From Rhizobiaceae bacterium (GTDB taxonomy: Bacteria > Pseudomonadota > Alphaproteobacteria > Rhizobiales > Rhizobiaceae): 5,310 nucleotides of DNA. A program made the translations under genes and the position numbers. Below are positions 1 through 4,521 of the stretch, in pieces. The notes beneath the pieces were generated by a model that saw nothing but the letters and a program-made list of their open reading frames with translations, ran no database searches and had not been told where the DNA came from. Location of the stretch: the NCBI GenBank assembly GCA_020696915.1, contig JAJFMR010000327.1, positions 1-5,310 on the forward strand. The letters are read 5' to 3'. The number at the start of each line of letters is the position of its first letter. The stretch's first letter is position 1.

Positions 1-116
1 TGCAGCGAGGCGCTCTTTCCGCCGCTGCCGCTCGAAGCCTGGCTGCCGGCCGACTGACATGCCGCAAGGACGACTGGAAAAAGTGCGGCGAAGGCGAGGG
101 CGAGGGAAGGCTTCAT
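1..116 (-). CDS. Putative lipoprotein, N-terminal part only (runs off left edge)
   Basis: The minus strand from an ATG at 116 encodes 38 complete codons and continues past the window. The product begins MKPSLALAFAALFPVVLAAC: a basic residue at position 2, a hydrophobic stretch at about residues 4-18, and a lipobox L17-A18-A19-C20. After the cysteine comes a Ser/Gly/Ala-rich tether (residues 21-38) typical of exported lipoproteins. This predicts cleavage by signal peptidase II and acylation of Cys20; Gln at +2 fits outer-membrane rather than inner-membrane retention by the E. coli rule, which may not hold here. It starts 68 bp after the purQ stop and is probably in the same transcript. The ribosome binding site is poor: only a GAAAGG about 12 bases upstream. 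The mature domain lies outside the window, so its function cannot be named. The reading frame is the same one that frameshifted purQ enters. Confidence 0.62.
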   Translation of the reverse strand, partial: MKPSLALAFAALFPVVLAACQSAGSQASSGSGGKSASL

Positions 117-184
117 GAAGGAAAAAGGCCTTTCGGAATCTGCCGCTGCATGAAAATCGACGCTGCCGCTCGCACGGATGACGA

Positions 185-899
185 TCAGGCCATCTCGAGG
201 GATGGCTGCGTGGCCGGGATTCCCAGAGCGCTCTCGAACAGCGGGCGTCCGTCGATGCCGCCATGCGCTTCCTCGACGAGGTTTTCGGGATGCGGCATCA
301 GGCCGAGCACGTTCCCGCTGTCGCTGACGATGCCGGCGATATCGTTGATGGAGCCGTTCGGATTGGTGCCTTCGGCGTAGCGGAACACCACTCGTCCATC
401 GCCCTCGAGCCGGGCGAGCGCCTCGGGGTCGGCGAAGTAATTGCCGTCGTGATGCGCGACCGGGCAGCGGATGACCTGGCCTGCGGAATAGTTGCGGGTA
501 ACCTGCGGGATAGTTGCGGGTAAATCGGGTGCCCGTGGTCTCGACCCTCAGCTTCACGTCGCGGCAGACGAATTTGAGCGAGGTGTTGCGCATCAGGGCG
601 CCAGGCAGCAGCCCGGCCTCGACGAGGATCTGGAAGCCGTTGCACACGCCCATTACCTGGACGCCCCTGGCGGCTTCGTCCGCCACCGCCCGCATCACCG
701 GCATGCGCGCCGCAATCGCGCCGCAGCGCAGATAGTCCCCGTAGGAGAAGCCGCCGGGGATGACGATGAGGTCGACATCGGGGATCTCCGTATCGGTCTG
801 CCACACGGTCAAAGGCGCCTTGCCCGAGATCCGCGTGAGTGCCGCGATCATGTCGCGGTCGCGGTTGAGGCCGGGAAGTAGGACGACGGCTGATTTCAT
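185..899 (-). pseudogene. purQ: Phosphoribosylformylglycinamidine synthase glutaminase subunit PurQ, frameshifted by a 22-bp duplication
   Basis: PurQ is the class I glutamine amidotransferase that supplies ammonia to PurL for converting FGAR to FGAM in the fourth step of purine synthesis; it works in the cytoplasm in a complex with PurS and PurL. From the ATG at 899 the protein reads MKSAVVLLPGLNRDRD, PGGFSYGDYLRCG (48-60) and the nucleophile elbow MGVCNGF with Cys86. After about residue 130 the family sequence continues only in another frame: QVIRCPVAHHDGNYFAD, then GTNPNGSINDIAG, then MPHPENL carrying the catalytic His and Glu, ending at the TGA at 185-187. The cause is an imperfect tandem 22-bp repeat at 480-523, which adds a net +1. 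Removing one copy gives an uninterrupted protein of 230 residues, close to the usual 220-230. As written, the protein loses the catalytic His/Glu. It lies 117 bp after purS. It may be a true mutation or a sequence error. Confidence 0.9.
480..523. repeat. Imperfect 22-bp tandem duplication inside purQ
   Basis: Bases 480-501 and 502-523 are adjacent copies that differ at one position (A at 487, G at 509). Each copy reads CCTGCGG[A/G]ATAGTTGCGG followed by GTAA on the plus strand. On the coding strand each encodes Thr-Arg-Asn-Tyr-(Pro or Ser)-Ala-Gly, but in two different frames, because 22 is not a multiple of 3. The match stops abruptly on both sides, as expected for one slippage or recombination event. 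Confidence 0.93.
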
Positions 900-1016
900 C
901 GTTTGCTCGCAGCGCGCTCCGCCAGAGTTGAGGCGTCAGGTCCGTTGCAATCCGGGTTTCGGGCCGGGCGCCGGGATGCCAGGCGGTCGAACGAAAGGCC
1001 CATCACCGGGCTGCCC

Positions 1017-1259
1017 TCACGAAACCGCGATGCTGTAATTTTCGATCACCGTGTTGGCCAGAAGCCGGTCGCACATCGATCTGAGCTCCGACTCGGCGCG
1101 GTCCCGGTCCGTCCCGGACAGCTCCAGGTCGAAAACCTTGCCCTGGCGTACCGAGCCGACATCGTCGAAACCAAGTCCCTGCAGCGCATGCTCGATCGCC
1201 TTTCCCTGCGGATCGAGAACGCCGTTCTTCAACGTGACGGTGATGCGTGCCTTGATCAC
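1017..1259 (-). CDS. purS: Phosphoribosylformylglycinamidine synthase subunit PurS
   Basis: PurS is the small structural subunit that bridges PurQ and PurL in the three-part FGAM synthase found in most bacteria outside the gamma- and betaproteobacteria. The 80-residue product has the normal family length and the hallmark N-terminal pattern of a beta strand followed by LKNGVLDPQGKAIEHAL (10-26) and LGF (29-31), with LLANTVIENYSI (67-77) at the C-terminus. The start codon is GTG at 1259, giving MIKARITVTL; a GGAG about 9 bases upstream on the minus strand (near 1269-1272) supports it, and the family begins at this point. It follows purC by 45 bp and precedes purQ by 117 bp, the usual purC-purS-purQ order in rhizobia, so co-transcription is likely. 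No defect is seen. Confidence 0.95.
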   Translation of the reverse strand: MIKARITVTLKNGVLDPQGKAIEHALQGLGFDDVGSVRQGKVFDLELSGTDRDRAESELRSMCDRLLANTVIENYSIAVS

Positions 1260-1304
1260 TTGGCAGGACTCCGGAAGCGCGGCTCGGCCAGCGGCCCCAA
1301 ACCT

Positions 1305-2072
1305 TCAGTGTCGGACCAGCACCGGTCCGGTCGGCCGCGGCGGCTCGTTCTCGTTCATGATGCCGAGCCGGCGGGCGACCTCCTGGTACGCCTCCACAAG
1401 GCCGCCCATGTCGCGCCGGAAGCGGTCCTTGTCGAGCTTGTCGCTGGTGGCAATGTCCCATAGCCGGCAGGAATCCGGGGAAATCTCGTCGGCTACGACG
1501 ATGCGCATCATGTCGCCCTCGAAAAGCCGGCCACATTCGATCTTGAAATCGACGAGCTGGATGCCGACGCCGAGGAAAAGGCCGGACAGGAAATCGTTGA
1601 CGCGGATGGCCAGCGCCATGACGTCGTCGATTTCCTGGGGACTTGCCCAGCCGAACGCCGTGATGTGCTCTTCCGAGACCATGGGATCGTCGAGCGCATC
1701 GGCCTTGTAGTAGAACTCGATGATGGATCGGGGCAGCACGGTGCCTTCCTCGATCCCCAGCCGTTTCGCAAGCGACCCCGCTGCGATGTTGCGGACGACC
1801 ACTTCGAGAGGAATGATCTCGACCTCCTTGATCAGCTGCTCGCGCATGTTGAGACGGCGGATGAAGTGGGTCGGGATGCCCATGCGGTTCAGATGGTTGA
1901 AGATGTGCTCTGAAATCCGGTTGTTGAGCACGCCCTTGCCGTCGACGATCTCGTGCTTTTTCTTGTTGAAGGCCGTGGCGTCGTCCTTGAAAAACTGGAT
2001 GAGCGTACCAGGTTCGGGTCCTTCATAGAGGATCTTGGCCTTGCCTTCGTAGATGCGACGGCGATTTTTCAT
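1305..2072 (-). CDS. purC: Phosphoribosylaminoimidazole-succinocarboxamide synthase (SAICAR synthetase)
   Basis: PurC joins CAIR and aspartate with ATP to make SAICAR, the eighth step of de novo purine synthesis, in the cytoplasm. The 255-residue product is the short, single-domain bacterial form. Family landmarks are YEGKAKILYEG (8-18) in the N-terminal nucleotide-binding part, EVVVRN (90-95), VDFKIECG (174-181) and DEISPDSCRLWD (195-206), then DKDRFRRD (214-221). The start MKNRRRIYEGKAK matches the conserved N-terminus in rhizobia; the upstream sequence (CCAGAGAAAACAACCAG) has only a weak purine-rich ribosome binding site. The gene is first in the minus-strand purC-purS-purQ cluster and is divergent from the zeta-subunit gene across 285 bp. 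No damage is visible. Confidence 0.97.
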   Translation of the reverse strand: MKNRRRIYEGKAKILYEGPEPGTLIQFFKDDATAFNKKKHEIVDGKGVLNNRISEHIFNHLNRMGIPTHFIRRLNMREQLIKEVEIIPLEVVVRNIAAGSLAKRLGIEEGTVLPRSIIEFYYKADALDDPMVSEEHITAFGWASPQEIDDVMALAIRVNDFLSGLFLGVGIQLVDFKIECGRLFEGDMMRIVVADEISPDSCRLWDIATSDKLDKDRFRRDMGGLVEAYQEVARRLGIMNENEPPRPTGPVLVRH

Positions 2073-2128
2073 CTGGTTGTTTTCTCTGGATTACCGGGCC
2101 GACGGCGGAAAGTCCCTGTGTGGCTGCG

Positions 2129-2157
2129 TAAATGGAAGCTGCGCCTGCCGGTTTCAA
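2129..2157 (-). promoter_or_regulatory. Candidate promoter for the purC operon
   Basis: On the minus strand a TTGAAA (plus-strand 2152-2157) is followed after 17 bases by CATTTA (2129-2134), about 57 bases before the purC ATG. A second possible pair lies further up: TTGAGC (2187-2192), 17 bases, TAGACA (2164-2169). The -35 boxes are good but both -10 boxes match consensus poorly, so these are weak candidates. I see no clear purine riboswitch or PurR-type palindrome next to them. Confidence 0.25.
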
Positions 2158-2236
2158 TGCGGCTGTCTAGCCCAATCGCGCCGATTGCTCAATCAGCATT
2201 TCCGGTCGGCGACAGGCCGGCGGACCGCTTCCCCAG

Positions 2237-2287
2237 CGTCACTTGCGCACCGCAGCGTCGACCGGCGGCGCCGCTGCCCAAGTGACG
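2237..2287. repeat. Long inverted repeat (hairpin) upstream of the zeta-subunit gene
   Basis: The arms CGTCACTTG (2237-2245) and CAAGTGACG (2279-2287) are perfectly complementary over 9 bp. Inside them GCAGCG (2252-2257) pairs with CGCTGC (2272-2277) around a GC-rich loop. The hairpin is followed on the plus strand by the T-rich run GGCTTTTGTTTTGG (2287-2300). This looks like an intrinsic terminator or an attenuator, but no plus-strand gene lies upstream. It could equally be a protein-binding palindrome in the divergent control region, or stop antisense transcription. Confidence 0.6.
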
Positions 2288-2288
2288 G

Positions 2289-2318
2289 CTTTTGTTTTGG
2301 ATCGTTTCGCGCCATATG
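2289..2318 (+). promoter_or_regulatory. Candidate promoter for the zeta-subunit gene
   Basis: CTTTTG (2289-2294) and CATATG (2313-2318) are separated by 18 bases and sit about 40 bases before the ATG at 2358. The spacing suits a sigma-70-type promoter, but the -35 box is only partly like the alphaproteobacterial CTTGAC. The position just after the 2237-2287 hairpin would leave that hairpin outside the transcript. Confidence 0.25.
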
Positions 2319-2357
2319 CAGTCCTGACGCAACGACGGACAGCCGGAGAACCGCCAG

Positions 2358-2678
2358 ATGGCCGACATGAAAGACCGCCAGGAAGGATTCGAGCGAAAAT
2401 TCGCTTTCGACGAGGAGCTTAAATTCAAGGCGACCGCCCGGCGCAACAAGCTTCTGGGCCTTTGGGCCGCCGAAAAGCTCGGCAAGACCGGCGCCGATGC
2501 CGACACATACGCGAAAGAGGTGATCGTCGCCGACATGCAGGAAGCGGGCGACCAGGACGTCTTTCGGAAGGTGCGGGCCGATTTCGATGCTGCCGGCGTC
2601 GAGCAGTCCGACCACCAGATCCGCCGGACGATGGACGAGTTGATGGCCGTTGCCGTCGAGCAGGTCCGGAACGGCTGA
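2358..2678 (+). CDS. F1-ATPase zeta subunit (ATPase inhibitor, formerly DUF1476)
   Basis: The 106-residue product is a clear member of the alphaproteobacterial zeta-subunit family (Pfam ATPaseInh_sub_z, once DUF1476). It is a small, mostly helical, cytoplasmic protein that in Paracoccus binds F1 and blocks ATP hydrolysis through its N-terminal region; in rhizobial relatives inhibition is reported to be weaker, so the role here is inferred. Landmarks are MKDRQEGFERKFAFDEE (4-20), the conserved ARRNKLLGLWAAEKLG (27-42), ADTYAKEVI (47-55) and the C-terminal QSDHQIRRTMDELM (83-96). The ATG at 2358 is preceded by GGAG with 9 bases of spacing, so I prefer it to the second ATG at 2367. No ATP synthase genes are near, which is usual for this gene. 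Its divergent pairing with purC is, from memory, common in rhizobia. Confidence 0.93.
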   Translation: MADMKDRQEGFERKFAFDEELKFKATARRNKLLGLWAAEKLGKTGADADTYAKEVIVADMQEAGDQDVFRKVRADFDAAGVEQSDHQIRRTMDELMAVAVEQVRNG

Positions 2679-2723
2679 AGAACTTGCGCAGATGAACGGG
2701 CACAGGAAGGACCTCGCGAGGAC

Positions 2724-3500
2724 ATGCCGATGACGCTTGCCGAACGCCTGAAGTCAGGTGAAACACTGTGCACGGCGTGGTCGGGAGTTCCCGATACGCT
2801 GACCGTCGAACTCCTGGCCGGGCAGGGGTTCGATGCCGTCACGCTGGATATGCAGCACGGCGGACACCATGAAGACAGCGTGCTGCGCTGCCTGGTGCCG
2901 GTGCTGAGGGCAGGCAGGCATCCGATCGTGCGTATTCCGGTCGGCCGCTTCGACATGGCAAGCCGGGCCCTCGATTTCGGAGCGGAAGCGGTCATCGCCC
3001 CGATGATCAATTCGCCCGAGGATGCGAGGCGATTTGCGGCGGCGATGAAATATCCGCCGGTCGGCGAGCGGTCATGGGGCCCGACATTCGGGTTCCCCCG
3101 TCACGGAAATGGCGACTTTGCCGATTGGCTGCGCGACAGCAACGGCCGCACCCTGGCGATCGCCATGATCGAGACGCAAGCCGCGGTCGACGCCCTCGAT
3201 GGCATCCTGGAGACACCTGGCATCGATGCAATCTTCCTCGGGCCCTCGGACTTCTCCATTGCCTGGTCGAAGGGCAGCACCGTCGATCCGCTGCTCGACG
3301 GCATGATGCAGACGGTCGAGGATGTGGCGAAACGGGCGGCCAAGGCCGGCAAGCCGTGCGCGACCTACGTCGTCGATCCGGCGTCGGCCGGCAGGTTCGC
3401 GGCGATGGGCTACCGGCTGCTGGCCATGGGCTCCGAGAATACCCTGTTCAAGCTCGGCTCCGAAACCCTGCTGAAAGCGGTGCGCGCCTCGCTCGGCTGA
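2724..3500 (+). CDS. HpcH/HpaI-family class II aldolase
   Basis: A 258-residue TIM-barrel protein of the HpcH/HpaI aldolase family, which reversibly cleaves 4-hydroxy-2-oxo acids to pyruvate (or an analogue) plus an aldehyde using a divalent metal. The key residues fall almost exactly where they do in E. coli HpaI: Asp42 and His45 in LDMQHG, Arg70 in IVRIP, the metal ligands Glu150 in AMIETQ and Asp176 in FLGPSDFS. The length is normal for the family. The aldehyde partner cannot be told from sequence; there is no hydroxyphenylacetate gene cluster nearby, so a hpaI name is not justified. Two starts are possible. The ATG at 2730 has GAGG 8 bases upstream and may be the true start (two residues shorter); the ATG at 2724 is given as the longest reading. 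It follows the zeta gene by 45 bp, so read-through is possible. Confidence 0.93.
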   Translation: MPMTLAERLKSGETLCTAWSGVPDTLTVELLAGQGFDAVTLDMQHGGHHEDSVLRCLVPVLRAGRHPIVRIPVGRFDMASRALDFGAEAVIAPMINSPEDARRFAAAMKYPPVGERSWGPTFGFPRHGNGDFADWLRDSNGRTLAIAMIETQAAVDALDGILETPGIDAIFLGPSDFSIAWSKGSTVDPLLDGMMQTVEDVAKRAAKAGKPCATYVVDPASAGRFAAMGYRLLAMGSENTLFKLGSETLLKAVRASLG

Positions 3501-3545
3501 GCCGTATACCACGTTTCCAGGCGCACGGCTGCGCTGCCGCGCCAC

Positions 3546-3702
3546 CTTCGTCACCCTAGGGCGAGCGAAGCGAGACCCGAGGGCCCATTCCTGACGCTCG
3601 GAACATGACGCCAGCCGTTCAGAACGGGCAGCGCTGGCGCACAGCAGAAGCGTTCCGGCATGGATGGCAGGGTCGCGCTGCGCTTGCCCTACCATGACGA
3701 AG
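3546..3702. repeat. Intergenic palindromic repeat element (RIME/MITE-like)
   Basis: The left end 3546-3578 and the reverse complement of the right end 3670-3702 agree at 27 of 33 positions: CTTCGTCA, three mismatches, TAGGGC, then AGCG, AGCG and GACCC separated by single mismatches. Inside, CGCCAGC (3609-3615) pairs with GCTGGCG (3633-3639) around a second stem CCGTTC/GAACGG. From memory, sequences with GTCA-CCTAGGGCGAGCGAAGCG-like ends are dispersed in intergenic DNA of Mesorhizobium-like genomes. It has no coding capacity. It lies between convergent genes and may act as a transcript 3' structure for the aldolase mRNA. Confidence 0.78.
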
Positions 3703-3712
3703 TGGTGGCGGC

Positions 3713-3745
3713 GATCCTGCTCATGACGAAACCTCGGGCAGGATC
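3713..3745. repeat. Inverted repeat between convergent genes
   Basis: GATCCTGC (3713-3720) and GCAGGATC (3738-3745) form a perfect 8-bp stem that can be extended inward by a G-T and a C-G pair. There is no T-rich tract on either strand, so an ordinary intrinsic terminator is unlikely; a structured 3' end is possible. A 9-bp direct repeat CATGACGAA occurs at 3693-3701 (the end of the palindromic element) and again at 3722-3730 in this loop. The remaining bases to 3796 show nothing recognisable. Confidence 0.5.
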
Positions 3746-3796
3746 CCATTCGAAACAACATGTTGCATCGACCAGCTCGACCAATGCCTGACAGTT

Positions 3797-4311
3797 TCAT
3801 GGGTCCAGGCGGGACAGAAATCTGGCGAAGGCAATCGAACCTTCCGGCCACGGTCCATAGCCGGAATCCGGATTGATATGTCCGGCCGCCCCGGCATCGA
3901 TGAACACCGACCCCCAGGCGGCGGCGATGTCCTCGGCTATCTCCAGCCGGCAGAATGGATCGTTGCGGCTGCCGACGACGAGCGAGGGAAAGGGCAGCGG
4001 ATCGCGCGGATACGGCCCGAAGGTCATCAGGTGTTTCGGCCGGATGTCTGGATTGGCGACGTCGGGAGGCGCCACCAGAAACGCGCCGGCGACCTGGCTG
4101 GTGAATTTCGGGATCGCCTGGATAACGGTCGGAACGCCGAGTGAGTGGGCGATGATGACGACGGGTCGGTCAGCCGCGTTGACGGCGGCAGCCATGGCCG
4201 CGGTCCAGTCTTCCCTTATAGGCTTGGACCATTCCGCCTGCTCGACGCGGCGTGCCGTGGAAAGCCGGGCCTGCCAGCGGCTTTGCCAATGATCGCGTCC
4301 TTGACTTTCAT
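3797..4311 (-). pseudogene. RBBP9/YdeN-family serine hydrolase with N-terminal out-of-frame deletion
   Basis: This is an alpha/beta hydrolase of the RBBP9/YdeN type (about 180 residues when complete), a small cytoplasmic serine hydrolase of unknown substrate. The frame ending at the TGA at 3797-3799 carries the nucleophile elbow AHSLGV, then LVAPPDV, SRNDPF and AGHIN, which supply the Ser, Asp and His of the triad, and GPWPEG near the end. Its first in-frame ATG is at 4195, leaving 132 residues. Yet the frame upstream of 4195 still reads like the family, DHWQSRWQARLSTARRVEQA then EWSKPIREDW, with no start codon before a stop near 4404. A plausible true start, MKVKDAII at 4311, is in another frame. 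The missing piece is the usual first strand and glycine-rich turn (ILIVPG...SGP). An out-of-frame deletion of roughly 37 bases near 4294 explains this. It could be a real deletion or an assembly error. Confidence 0.82.
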
Positions 4312-4381
4312 GCCGGCCATGTAACGGCCACGTCCCGACGGTTCAACCATCGGTGCCGCGCGGATGATGCTGCCGGAAGCT

Positions 4382-4394
4382 GAACAGCCTGTTC
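4382..4394. promoter_or_regulatory. Short palindrome GAACAG-C-CTGTTC, possible operator
   Basis: A perfect 6-bp inverted repeat with one central base lies in the 210-bp divergent region between the hydrolase and the VOC gene. It is the kind of site a dimeric repressor could bind, but it is not the alphaproteobacterial LexA box (GTTC-N7-GTTC). No regulator gene is present in the window, so this is only a candidate. Confidence 0.25.
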
Positions 4395-4406
4395 GCCAAA
4401 GGCAAC

Positions 4407-4467
4407 TTGCCGCGGAATACCTTAAGGACGATGTAGAGAGGGCAGCGCGCAGCTGCAGGGTCCTGCA
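4407..4467 (+). promoter_or_regulatory. Candidate promoter and operator for the VOC gene
   Basis: TTGCCG (4407-4412) and GATGTA (4430-4435) with 17-base spacing form a weak promoter-like pair. Just downstream is the inverted repeat TGCAGG-GT-CCTGCA (4454-4467), about 55 bases before the ATG at 4522. If the promoter is real, the palindrome would lie near +15, where a repressor could block transcription. The -10 match is poor and the arrangement is an inference from position. Confidence 0.25.
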
Positions 4468-4521
4468 ACGATCGGCATTTTGTCGAGGCGGGCCGTGGCC
4501 GGTACAGGACAGGAGCGAGAC

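Noticed and set aside
480..523. Programmed ribosomal frameshift in purQ
   Set aside because: There is no slippery heptamer or known +1 frameshift signal, and the tandem copies fully explain the frame change; PurQ is not known to use recoding.
900..1016. Possible small gene or RNA in the purS-purQ gap
   Set aside because: No start with a good ribosome binding site and no strong hairpin were found; a spacer of this size between purS and purQ is not unusual.
2189..3010. 273-codon minus-strand frame across the zeta and aldolase genes
   Set aside because: It lies opposite two clearly identified plus-strand proteins and has no recognisable domain; its Ser/Arg-rich composition is typical of an antisense shadow.
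3546..3702. Insertion sequence
   Set aside because: Terminal inverted repeats are present, but the element is only 157 bp and encodes no transposase; a non-autonomous palindromic repeat is the better description.
3072..3851. 259-codon minus-strand frame over the aldolase 3' half and the palindromic repeat
   Set aside because: It is antisense to aldolase active-site sequence and extends through a non-coding repeat element; no family resemblance is seen.
4382..4394. SOS (LexA) box
   Set aside because: The palindrome is GAAC-N5-GTTC, which fits neither the alphaproteobacterial direct repeat GTTC-N7-GTTC nor the Gram-positive GAAC-N4-GTTC spacing.
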